Assembly (NCBI GenBank): GCA_965227065.1
Contig: CBDDFN010000020.1
Location: 124,001 to 188,000, forward strand
DNA from: CBDDFN01 sp965227065
GTDB taxonomy: Bacteria > Pseudomonadota > Alphaproteobacteria > SPJN01
Direction: 5' to 3'
DNA: 64,000 nt
This document shows, in pieces, positions 50,207-58,283 of this stretch. A program made the position numbers and the translations under genes. The notes under the pieces were generated by a model. The model saw only the letters and a list, made by a program, of their open reading frames with translations, was not told the DNA's origin and ran no database searches. The number at the start of each line of letters is the position of its first letter. Within the stretch, counting starts at the first letter, position 1.

Positions 50207-51079
50207 CTAGTCCCGTCTGGCCAGAACCGTGCTGCGCCGCCGGAACCAGGCCAGCGCCAGCAAAACCGGCCCGATTGCGGCCACCGCGACGGCGGAGGGA
50301 AAGACCGCAAGGCTGGGGTCGCGAAAGGCTGTTCCCGCAATTGTGATGGCGAGCGCCACATTACGCGCGCCATATTCGATCATGATGGCAAAGCTTTCGC
50401 CGCGATCGAGCTTGAACACCATGCCCAGCAGATAGCCCGCACTCATGGCGACAGACACCCAGATGATCGCCCACAGGCTGGCATCGGTCAGATGCGCCTC
50501 GAACATCTCCCACTGATCGATCCCGGCGAACCCGATCAGACAGCTCAGCAACAGCGCAGACAGCCGCCGCAACAGCCGTTCATTCTCGGCCGTCCACACC
50601 GGCATGCGGGTGCGCAACACCATGCCCAGCCCGACCGGCACCAGCACAAGGCCGATCACCGACAGGGCCATGTTCCAGATCGGCGGTTCGATGTCGGCCT
50701 GCTGGGACAACAGAAACTCAAAACCCAGTCCCGCGATCAGCGGCAGGCTGACCAGCGCGACCACCGAGGCGATGGCGGTCAGCGTGATCGACAAGGCAAC
50801 ATTGCCCCGGCCCATATAGACAAAGACATTCGACATGCCCCCGCCGGGACAGGCGACCAGCAAGATGAAACCGGCCGCCAGTTCGTAAGGCAGATCGGCA
50901 AGCGCGATCAATCCGAAGCCCAGGGCGGGCAAAAGGGTGACCGAGCCGACAATGCCCGCTGCGCTGGCGCGCGGGTAGCGCACAACGCGCTTGAAGTCGT
51001 CGGGCTTGAGCTCAAGGCCGACAACCGTCATCAACAGCGCCATGACGGCGATAGTGGCGATAAAAAGGGGCTGATCCAT
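50207..51079 (-). CDS. Bile acid:sodium symporter (BASS) family transporter
   Basis: A 290-residue inner membrane protein with nine to ten helices. Start MDQPLFIATIAVMALLMTVVGLELKPDDF at 51079; an in-frame TTG further up adds 16 non-hydrophobic residues and is not favoured. Family features: ACPGGGMSNVFVYMGRGNVALSITLTAIASVVA (sodium-binding crossover region) and EYGARNVALAITIAGT. Members carry bile acids, pantoate or other organic anions with sodium. The substrate here is open. Confidence 0.87.
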   Translation of the reverse strand: MDQPLFIATIAVMALLMTVVGLELKPDDFKRVVRYPRASAAGIVGSVTLLPALGFGLIALADLPYELAAGFILLVACPGGGMSNVFVYMGRGNVALSITLTAIASVVALVSLPLIAGLGFEFLLSQQADIEPPIWNMALSVIGLVLVPVGLGMVLRTRMPVWTAENERLLRRLSALLLSCLIGFAGIDQWEMFEAHLTDASLWAIIWVSVAMSAGYLLGMVFKLDRGESFAIMIEYGARNVALAITIAGTAFRDPSLAVFPSAVAVAAIGPVLLALAWFRRRSTVLARRD

Positions 51080-51210
51080 GGAAGGGCCGGTGAATTGCAG
51101 ATGGTGCACACTGCCACCCAAGCTCAAATTGCGGCAAGTGTTTTGCTAGAGGCTTGTGTGAAAATCGGCTTATAGTGCGGCAAACAGGAACCGAACTGAT
51201 GGGGGAATTG

Positions 51211-52644
51211 ATGGTGCGAGCCTTTGCGGCGGCCTGCCTGGCGTGCCTTTTTGCATCCTTTGCGGTGAGCAGCGCCATGGCGCTCAACCAGACCCAGTTG
51301 CGCAACGGGCTGGGCATTCCTGATACGTTGAACCCCGCCGAACTGCCCGAAGGCGGGGCCAAGGTGATTGTCGAGCTGGCCGACATCGCCACCGCCCAGA
51401 CATTGACCGCCCGCACGCTGGGCCGCCTGCAAGAGGCTGCCATCCTTCAATTGGGGCTGGGCGCGGTTGATGACCTTGTCCAGTTCAAGCACAGCCCCAT
51501 CCTTGCCTTCACCGCCACACCCAAAATCCTGTTTGGCCTGCTTGACAGCCCGCTCGTCAAATCCGTTTCGATTGATCAGCCCCTGGTGACGGGGTTGAGC
51601 CAGTCAGGCCCGCTGGTCGGCGCGGACGCCGCCCATCAAGAGGGTCTTGACGGCGCGGGGGTGAGCATTGCGGTGCTTGATACCGGAACGGATGCCGGTC
51701 ATCGGGCATTTGGTGGCCGGGTGGTGGCCGAGGCGTGCTTTGCCTCCAATGGCCGTTACAACGGCAATGAGGTCAACTCGCCCTGTCCCGGTGCCAAACG
51801 CTCGGCCAGCGGTAAAGGGACGGGCGCGCCCTGCACTGCGGCGGGCTGTGATCACGGCACCCATGTCGCCGCTATTGCGGCGGGCGAAAACGGGGTTGCG
51901 CCCAAAGCCGATATTGTCGCGGTTCAGGTTTTTTCGATCATCCGCGGCTCAGCCTGTGGACGGGCGGAACGCTGCGTCACCGCCTATATGTCCGACGTCA
52001 TGCGCGCCCTGGAATGGGTTTATGACCAGCGCGACACACACAAGGTCGCTGCGGTCAATCTCTCGCTTGGCGGGGGGCGCTATAAAGATGCGTGCGACGG
52101 CGAAGCGGTGGCGCGCACCGTGCGCCTGCTGACCCGCGCGGGCATTGCGGTGGTGAGTGCCTCGGGCAATGAAAGCTATGCCGATTCTGTGGCCATGCCG
52201 GGCTGTGTCAGCCTGGCCTTCACGGTCGCGGCCACCGACAAGCGCGACGGGGTTTCAAGTTTTTCAAACTCTGACGGGGTGCTCGATTTGTGGGCGCCGG
52301 GCGCTGGTATCCGCGCGGCGGTGCCGGGCGGCGGCACCCAGACCAAAAGTGGCACCAGCATGGCCGCGCCCCATGTGGCGGGCGCGTTTGCCGCGCTCAA
52401 AGCGCGCTATCCAGATGCCGACCTGCCGGGTCTTGAAGCGCTGTTACGCGCGCATGGCCCGACCATTCGCGACCGCCGCAACGGGATTGAGCGCAACCGG
52501 CTTGACCTTCAAGGTGCCGCCATCGCCGCGCATGACAAATGGGGCGATGGCAGTGCGCGCAAACCCGGTGCGGACAAACCCAAAGGAGGCTTGCTTGATG
52601 TTGTTCCCGGACTGGGCGGCTTGCTTGGCGGGGGGCGTAAATGA
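51211..52644 (+). CDS. Secreted subtilisin-like serine protease (S8 family)
   Basis: A 477-residue secreted peptidase. GGGGGAATTG precedes the ATG at 51211, and the signal peptide (MVRAFAAACLACLFASFAVSSAMA) follows. A pro-domain of about 110 residues leads to the catalytic domain. The triad is Asp157 (VLDTGTDAGH), His215 (DHGTHVAAI) and Ser383 (GTSMAAPHVAGAFAAL), with the oxyanion Asn in SASGNESYADS. Six cysteines in the catalytic domain suggest disulfides. A glycine-rich tail (GLLDVVPGLGGLLGGGRK) ends the protein and overlaps the following lipoprotein gene by four bases. Confidence 0.94.
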   Translation: MVRAFAAACLACLFASFAVSSAMALNQTQLRNGLGIPDTLNPAELPEGGAKVIVELADIATAQTLTARTLGRLQEAAILQLGLGAVDDLVQFKHSPILAFTATPKILFGLLDSPLVKSVSIDQPLVTGLSQSGPLVGADAAHQEGLDGAGVSIAVLDTGTDAGHRAFGGRVVAEACFASNGRYNGNEVNSPCPGAKRSASGKGTGAPCTAAGCDHGTHVAAIAAGENGVAPKADIVAVQVFSIIRGSACGRAERCVTAYMSDVMRALEWVYDQRDTHKVAAVNLSLGGGRYKDACDGEAVARTVRLLTRAGIAVVSASGNESYADSVAMPGCVSLAFTVAATDKRDGVSSFSNSDGVLDLWAPGAGIRAAVPGGGTQTKSGTSMAAPHVAGAFAALKARYPDADLPGLEALLRAHGPTIRDRRNGIERNRLDLQGAAIAAHDKWGDGSARKPGADKPKGGLLDVVPGLGGLLGGGRK

Positions 52645-53072
52645 TCAAGGCGCTGCTGATCGCAACTTTGCTCTGCGTCGGGCTTGTGGCCTGTTCGGAA
52701 GATGATGCGCCTGAAGGGCCTCACCCGGCCAGCTTGCGGGAGGGATGCCGCACGCCGCCACCGGGCCACGGGCCCCAGATCGCATCGATTGGTGTGCGCA
52801 GCAAAATCCGCGATATGGGGGCGGCGTGGGCTGTGGTGGTTTTGAAGGATGTGCCGCGCCTTGAAGGCGGCGTGCCGGACAAGACGGCGATTGCCGCACT
52901 GATCCAGCGTTATCTGACCGACATTGACGCCAAGGATGATGAAAAAATGTTCGGCGGCAAATATAGCGCGGTGGTCAATCTTGAGCTGTCGCCCGGCCGC
53001 CTCGCCCAAACGGTCAAACTGCCATATGTCTGTGCGGTGACGCTTGATCATGCCGCCTGGCCGGTCAACTAG
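52641..53072 (+). CDS. Putative lipoprotein of unknown function
   Basis: A 143-residue protein with a lipoprotein signal (MIKALLIATLLCVGLVACSEDD, lipobox LVAC). The mature part has two further cysteines (REGCRTPPPG and LPYVCAVTL) and a mixed alpha/beta pattern. No family recognised. The start overlaps the protease stop (ATGA), so it is coupled to the S8 protease and may be an accessory or inhibitor; this is only positional. The alpha/beta hydrolase follows after 14 bases. Confidence 0.8.
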   Translation: MIKALLIATLLCVGLVACSEDDAPEGPHPASLREGCRTPPPGHGPQIASIGVRSKIRDMGAAWAVVVLKDVPRLEGGVPDKTAIAALIQRYLTDIDAKDDEKMFGGKYSAVVNLELSPGRLAQTVKLPYVCAVTLDHAAWPVN

Positions 53073-53086
53073 CCGGGGAGGGGATC

Positions 53087-53977
53087 ATGAATCTGGCGCA
53101 ATGGTTTTTCATCACGGTCACGGCCATTTTGGTCTTGCTGATCGGCTTTTTCTTTTCATCCTACTGGCCCTTGCCGATGGCGAGCGCTCGTGATGCGGTG
53201 GGCGAGGCGCGCGTGACAGACCGCGAGGGCCGCCTGATTGAATATTATGTTTCAGGCACAGGCGTGCCGGTCGTGCTGATTGCCAGCGTGGGGCGGGAGG
53301 CAAGCGATTTCAATGAACTGGTGATGGCTTTGAATGAAGCGGGCTACCGCACCCTTGCGGTTGAAGCGCCCGGCATTGGCCGGTCGGCCCTGCCTGCAGG
53401 GCCCATCACCCTGTGGGATCTGGCGGACGATGTTGCCGCCATCGCCTTTGTCGAAGCGACCGGCCCGGTCTTTGTGATCGGCCATGCCTTCGGCAATCGC
53501 GTGGCACGCGCCTTTGCGACCCGCCATGGGGCGCGGGGCGTGGTGACTCTGGCGGCCGGCGGCAAGGTGCCGATTGCCGATGACGCCAAAGACGCATTGC
53601 TCACCTGCTTCAAGCCATGGGTTGCCAGCAAAGCCCGGCGCGAAGCGGTGCGCTACGGCTTTTTCGCCGAGGGCAACACCATTCCCGATCATTGGATGCG
53701 CGGCTGGCATGGCGACACGCTTCAGGTTCAGGCGGCTGCCACCCAGGCGGTGCCGGCCGATCATTGGTGGGGGGCGGGAGATGCGCCCCTGCTGGTCGTG
53801 CAGGCCGGTCAGGACACGATCGCGCCCAAGGCCCATACCGCTGATCTTCTGGTGGAAGAGTTTGGCGGGCGGGTCACTGTGGTTGATATCGATCAGGCCG
53901 GACATGCCTTGTTGCCCGAACAACCGGGTCTGATCGCTCAGGCGGTGACGCGGTTTCTCGATGCCCATCGACCCTAG
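53087..53977 (+). CDS. Alpha/beta hydrolase-fold protein with alanine at the nucleophile elbow
   Basis: A 296-residue protein with one N-terminal membrane anchor (AQWFFITVTAILVLLIGFFFSSYW) and an alpha/beta hydrolase fold outside. The elbow reads VIGHAFGNRVARAFATRHGARGVV, where the serine of GHSFG is alanine; the codon is GCC at about 53488. The acid (GQDTIAPK) and histidine (DQAGHALLPEQP) remain. Either the protein is catalytically dead, a binding or scaffolding protein, or it uses another nucleophile. It is the last gene of the S8 protease unit. Confidence 0.82.
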   Translation: MNLAQWFFITVTAILVLLIGFFFSSYWPLPMASARDAVGEARVTDREGRLIEYYVSGTGVPVVLIASVGREASDFNELVMALNEAGYRTLAVEAPGIGRSALPAGPITLWDLADDVAAIAFVEATGPVFVIGHAFGNRVARAFATRHGARGVVTLAAGGKVPIADDAKDALLTCFKPWVASKARREAVRYGFFAEGNTIPDHWMRGWHGDTLQVQAAATQAVPADHWWGAGDAPLLVVQAGQDTIAPKAHTADLLVEEFGGRVTVVDIDQAGHALLPEQPGLIAQAVTRFLDAHRP

Positions 53978-54083
53978 CGTCCACAAACTGTCACGGCCCG
54001 GTGATCGGGCTTGAATGGACCTGTGGGGCCAGACAGGTCACACTTGCCTCAAATGTCTGCACCAAAAACGAAAGGGGGCTGTG

Positions 54084-55730
54084 ATGAACGCGTCTGATCT
54101 GTTCGTTCAAGCGCTTGAAAATGAAGACGTCGAGGTGATTTACGGCGTGCCGGGCGAAGAAAATCTCGATCTTCTGGAAGCCATCCGCAAATCGTCCATC
54201 AGGCTTATTCTCACCCGCCACGAACAAGGTGCAGCCTTCATGGCCGCCACCTATGGACGGCTGACCGGCAAGGCAGGCGTGTGTCTGGCCACATTGGGAC
54301 CCGGCGCGACCAATCTGGTGACGGCGGCGGCCTATGCGCAATTGGGCGGCTTTCCCATGCTGATGATCACTGGGCAAAAGCCGATCAAGAAATCCAAACA
54401 GGGCCAGTTCCAGATCCTTGATGTTGTCAACATGATGGACCCGCTGACCAAATTCACCAAACAGATCGTCAATGTGAACATGATCCCCGCTTTGGTGCGC
54501 GAAGCGTTTCGCGAGGCCCAGGAAGAGCGGCCCGGCGCAGTCCATCTGGAATTGCCTGAAGATATTGCCGATGAGCCGGTCAGCGCCGATACACCCAAGC
54601 CGTTTGAAATTTCACGCCGCCGTTACGCCCATGCCGACCGCGAAATTCTGGACGCCGCTAAGGATATGATCGAGCAGGCCAAGCACCCGCTGTTGCTGGT
54701 GGGGGCCGGTGCCAATCGCGCCCGCATCTGGGAAGCCTTGTCCGATTTTGTCGAGCGGACCGATATTCCCTTTGTGAATACCCAGATGGGCAAGGGTGTG
54801 ATTTGCGGCCAGTCCGATCATTTTCTGGGGACCTGCGCCCTGTCTGATGACGACTATGTTCATGACGCGATTGATCACGCTGATCTCATCATCAATGTTG
54901 GCCATGATGTGGTGGAAAAGCCGCCCTTTTTTATGGAGCAGGGTGGCGCGCAAGTCATTCACGTCAATTTCAAATCCGCACAGGTCGACAATGTCTATTT
55001 TCCGCAACTCGAAGTGGTGGGTGACATTGCAACATCGGTGACCCGGCTCGCCAACCGGATCGGCAAGGTCGGCACGCACGACTTTTCGCATTTTGACCGG
55101 CTGCGCAAGAACATCATGGCCCATATTGAAGAGCATCGCGACGATCCCGGATTTCCGGTGAAACCCCAAAGGCTGGTTGCCGATGTGCGTACGGCCATGC
55201 CCGATGACGGTATTATCGCGCTCGACAATGGCGTCTATAAAATCTGGTTTGCGCGCAATTACCGGACGACCAAACCCAATACGGTGCTGCTTGATAATGC
55301 CTTGGCCACAATGGGGGCGGGGCTGCCTTCTGCGATGGAAGCGGCGCGCCTTTATCCCGACCGCCGGGTGATGGCGATTGTCGGTGATGGCGGCTTCATG
55401 ATGAACAGCCAGGAGCTTGAGACCGCCGTGCGCCTCAAGCTCAATCTGGTTGTGACAATCTTGAACGACAGCTCTTACGGCATGATCCGCTGGAAGCAAT
55501 ATGGCATGGGCTATGAGGATTACGGGCTTGAGTTCAACAATCCCGACTTTGTGCTTTATGCCCAGGCGTATGGTGCCAAAGGCCACCGGCTGGATGACAC
55601 GGCGGAACTGGTCCCCTTGTTTGAGCGTTGTTTTACCGAAGGCGGGGTCCATCTGATCGACGTGCCGGTCGATTATTCGGACAATACCCGCGTGTTGATT
55701 GATGAATTGAAGGATCGGGTGGTGTCGTGA
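54084..55730 (+). CDS. Acetolactate synthase-like ThDP enzyme
   Basis: A 548-residue thiamine-diphosphate enzyme of the acetohydroxyacid synthase family. Start at 54084 with AAAGGGGGC upstream. Pyr domain with catalytic Glu in LTRHEQGAAFMAATYGRLTGKAGVCLATLGPGATN; PP domain with GDGGFMMNSQELETAVRLKLNLVVTILND. No regulatory small subunit is adjacent, and the C-terminal GVHLIDVPVDYSDN resembles catabolic AlsS. No alsD follows. The aldehyde dehydrogenase that overlaps its stop suggests a two-step pathway, perhaps decarboxylation to an aldehyde that is then oxidised, but the substrate is unknown. Confidence 0.9.
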   Translation: MNASDLFVQALENEDVEVIYGVPGEENLDLLEAIRKSSIRLILTRHEQGAAFMAATYGRLTGKAGVCLATLGPGATNLVTAAAYAQLGGFPMLMITGQKPIKKSKQGQFQILDVVNMMDPLTKFTKQIVNVNMIPALVREAFREAQEERPGAVHLELPEDIADEPVSADTPKPFEISRRRYAHADREILDAAKDMIEQAKHPLLLVGAGANRARIWEALSDFVERTDIPFVNTQMGKGVICGQSDHFLGTCALSDDDYVHDAIDHADLIINVGHDVVEKPPFFMEQGGAQVIHVNFKSAQVDNVYFPQLEVVGDIATSVTRLANRIGKVGTHDFSHFDRLRKNIMAHIEEHRDDPGFPVKPQRLVADVRTAMPDDGIIALDNGVYKIWFARNYRTTKPNTVLLDNALATMGAGLPSAMEAARLYPDRRVMAIVGDGGFMMNSQELETAVRLKLNLVVTILNDSSYGMIRWKQYGMGYEDYGLEFNNPDFVLYAQAYGAKGHRLDDTAELVPLFERCFTEGGVHLIDVPVDYSDNTRVLIDELKDRVVS

Positions 55731-57118
55731 TGGCTATGCTTGATGTTGTGTCCCCCTATGATTTGTCGGTGATCAAGACCGTTCCGCTCGCCACGCAAGC
55801 CGAAGCGGACGGAATGCTTGAGCGCGCCGTCGCGGCCTTCAAGGACAGATCAGGCTGGCTGGCGCCGCATGAACGGATTGCAATTCTCAACCGGCTCGCC
55901 GCGCTGGTTGAAGCCGAAGCCGATGACTTTGCCATGCTGATCGCGCGCGAAGGGGGCAAGCCGCTCGCCGATGCAAAGATTGAGGTTGCGCGCGCCATCG
56001 ACGGCATCAAGCTTGCCACCAAGGATCTCATCCATGTCATGCGCGGGGAAGAAATCCCCATGGGCCACACCGCAGCTTCGGTGGGGCGCCGGGCCTTCAC
56101 GCAGATGGAGCCGATCGGGGTTGTGATGGCCGTCAGCGCGTTCAACCACCCGCTTAATCTGATTGTGCATCAGGTGGTGCCCGCCATTGCCGTGGGCTGC
56201 CCCGTCATCGTCAAACCCGCCGGGACAACCCCGCTCAACTGTTTGCGCTTTGTCGAACTGGTCCATCAGGCAGGCTTGCCCGAAGCCTGGTGTCAGTCCT
56301 GTGTGTGTGACAACGAGGTTGCCGAGGCACTGGTGACGTCGGACAAGATCGCGTTCTTCACCTTTATCGGTTCCGCCCGTGTGGGCTGGATGCTCAAATC
56401 CAGGCTCGCGCCGGGTGTGCGATGCGCGCTGGAACATGGGGGTGCTGCCCCTGTGCTCGTGGCGGAGGATGCCGATTGGGACGCCATGATCCCCAAGCTG
56501 CTCAAGGGCGGATTTTATCATGCCGGTCAGGTTTGTGTGTCGGTGCAGCGGGTGTTTGTTGCGCAAACCGATGCGCGGCGGTTGGCGGAGACACTGGCTG
56601 CGGGCGCGAAGGCGCTCAAGGTTGGTGACGCCGCTTTGGACAAGACCGATGTCGGCCCGCTGATTTTGCCACGCGAGGTTGATCGTGTGGAACAATGGGT
56701 CAGAGAGGCTGTGGAGGGCGGCGCTGAGCTGCTGTGCGGCGGGGAGCGTCTGTCCGACACCCTCTACGCACCGACCGTACTGCTCGATCCGCCTTCAGAC
56801 GCGGCGGTGTCTACCAAGGAAGTGTTCGGGCCGGTCATTTGCGTTTATGGCGTGGACAGCCGCGATGACGCGATTGCGCGAGCGAACAGTCTTGATGTCG
56901 CTTTTCAAGCGGCCGTGTTCACGGAAACAGTGGAAATTGCGCATGAGGTGATCGACCGCCTCGACGCCACCGCCGTCATGGTCAATGATCACACCGCTTT
57001 CCGTGTTGACTGGATGCCGTTCGGCGGACGCCGTGCCTCAGGCTATGGCATGGGCGGGATTGGCTACACCATGCATGACATGGTGCAGATCAAAATGGCG
57101 GTGTGGACGGGGCGCTAA
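55730..57118 (+). CDS. Aldehyde dehydrogenase family protein
   Basis: A 462-residue aldehyde dehydrogenase beginning at the ATG whose A is the last base of the upstream stop (TGATG). Motifs: VSAFNHPLNLIVHQVVPAIAVGCPVIVKPA, FFTFIGSARVGW (cofactor), ALEHGGAAPVLV with the general base Glu, and GGFYHAGQVCVSVQRV with the catalytic cysteine. It differs from the 10277 gene in the FIGSARVGWML and MVNDHTAFRVDWMPFGGRRASGYG regions, closer to lactaldehyde/glyceraldehyde-type relatives. Translationally coupled to the acetolactate synthase-like gene. Confidence 0.92.
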   Translation: MAMLDVVSPYDLSVIKTVPLATQAEADGMLERAVAAFKDRSGWLAPHERIAILNRLAALVEAEADDFAMLIAREGGKPLADAKIEVARAIDGIKLATKDLIHVMRGEEIPMGHTAASVGRRAFTQMEPIGVVMAVSAFNHPLNLIVHQVVPAIAVGCPVIVKPAGTTPLNCLRFVELVHQAGLPEAWCQSCVCDNEVAEALVTSDKIAFFTFIGSARVGWMLKSRLAPGVRCALEHGGAAPVLVAEDADWDAMIPKLLKGGFYHAGQVCVSVQRVFVAQTDARRLAETLAAGAKALKVGDAALDKTDVGPLILPREVDRVEQWVREAVEGGAELLCGGERLSDTLYAPTVLLDPPSDAAVSTKEVFGPVICVYGVDSRDDAIARANSLDVAFQAAVFTETVEIAHEVIDRLDATAVMVNDHTAFRVDWMPFGGRRASGYGMGGIGYTMHDMVQIKMAVWTGR

Positions 57119-57242
57119 GCGTTTTTTTGCCGTGATGGCCTGTCCTGATGCGCGCGGGCTGGTCGAGTCTGTGTCCGCGGCGCTTTCCGGGGAAAACTCA
57201 CACAAAGTGCAAAAAAAACTTTATTGTGACGCGGATTGCGTT

Positions 57243-57262
57243 GCATATTGAGAAAAATATGC
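57243..57262. promoter_or_regulatory. Inverted repeat operator candidate before the phosphotransferase cassette
   Basis: GCATATT (57243-57249) and AATATGC (57256-57262) are perfect inverted arms with a 6-base spacer, in an AT-rich pocket between the aldehyde dehydrogenase and the first cassette gene. TGTGATCACG follows at 57280-57289. The dyad has the size of a TetR- or GntR-type site. The regulator is unknown. Confidence 0.5.
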
Positions 57263-57314
57263 GCATAATTGTCCAAAATGTGATCACGTAAGAATTGCAC
57301 AGGGTATTGGGGTG

Positions 57315-58283
57315 ATGGGGTATCAGGACGCGGATGACCGGCCGCACGCGCCGCTCGATGATGCGCGCTGGCAGGAAAGCGATTGTCTGTGGTTTGCCGA
57401 CTGGAACGCGGGGCTGACCGGTTTTTTCCGCATTGGCCAACATCCGGCGCAGGGAACCGGCGCGGTGCTCGCCTATGTGGCCCGCATGGACGGGCCCGAC
57501 TGGCGGGGCTGTTTCACCAGCCCGGACCGGGGGCGAGATGGCCATGGCCAGCGCGTTGGTGCCGCCCATGCGGAGGCGCGCGCGCCGCAAGTGATGCGCT
57601 ATCGCTGGGCCGATGCTGCGTGCAGCGCCGATGTGACCTTTGCAGACAGTTTTTATGAACCGCGCGGCTGGGCGAAAGATGCGTCGGCCAGCGGGCTTAA
57701 TGACACGATCAATTCCCAGGGCCATCTTGAGTGCACGGGGCGTCTGACCGGATCTGTCACTTTGAACAGAGAAGAGGTGGCGATTGATGCGCTAGCCCAT
57801 CGCGACCGAAGCTGGGGCGTGCGTGACATCGCCATGGTTCGCCAGCACCGTATGTGCACCGGCACATTCGGCCCCGGGCTGAGCTTTGCCACCACAGTGC
57901 TGCAACTCGCCAATGGGCATTATCACAAGGCGGGTTTTGTCGTGCGCGACGGGGTGGAGGAAGACATTGCCGATGTCGACATTCTCGCACTGGTTGATGC
58001 CGATGGGGTCACCGTGCGGGGCGGGCAATGCCGGATCATGCTGGGATCGGGGGAGCGTCTCGAAATCGATTGTGAAACCGTTGGCAGCTTCGCGCATATT
58101 TATGGCGACAGCTATTTGACGAGCGAAAATCTTTCCGTGGCGCGTTGGACCGGTCCGGAAGGTGTTCAGACCGGCTTTTGTGATCTGGAATGTTCGATCA
58201 ACGCCCAGGCCGGGACAGGATTGGTGGAAGCCCACGCCTCGCGCGGGGTCTTGCTCGAAAACGGGTTGCGGCTGGCGCGATGA
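57315..58283 (+). CDS. CrtC/AttH-like (DUF7064-type) protein, first paralogue
   Basis: A 322-residue protein of the calycin-like group that includes CrtC hydroxylases and AttH. It has the hallmark RDRSWGVRD segment after GRLTGSVTLNREEVAIDALAH. The N-terminal half carries the pattern PLDDARWQESDCLWFADW, and a similar one opens the second paralogue at 60778 (TWQESFVLIFRDL). Such proteins bind or modify hydrophobic isoprenoid or steroid-like compounds; the function here is unknown. ATG at 57315 is chosen over the preceding GTG. Its stop overlaps the start of the phosphotransferase gene. Confidence 0.75.
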   Translation: MGYQDADDRPHAPLDDARWQESDCLWFADWNAGLTGFFRIGQHPAQGTGAVLAYVARMDGPDWRGCFTSPDRGRDGHGQRVGAAHAEARAPQVMRYRWADAACSADVTFADSFYEPRGWAKDASASGLNDTINSQGHLECTGRLTGSVTLNREEVAIDALAHRDRSWGVRDIAMVRQHRMCTGTFGPGLSFATTVLQLANGHYHKAGFVVRDGVEEDIADVDILALVDADGVTVRGGQCRIMLGSGERLEIDCETVGSFAHIYGDSYLTSENLSVARWTGPEGVQTGFCDLECSINAQAGTGLVEAHASRGVLLENGLRLAR

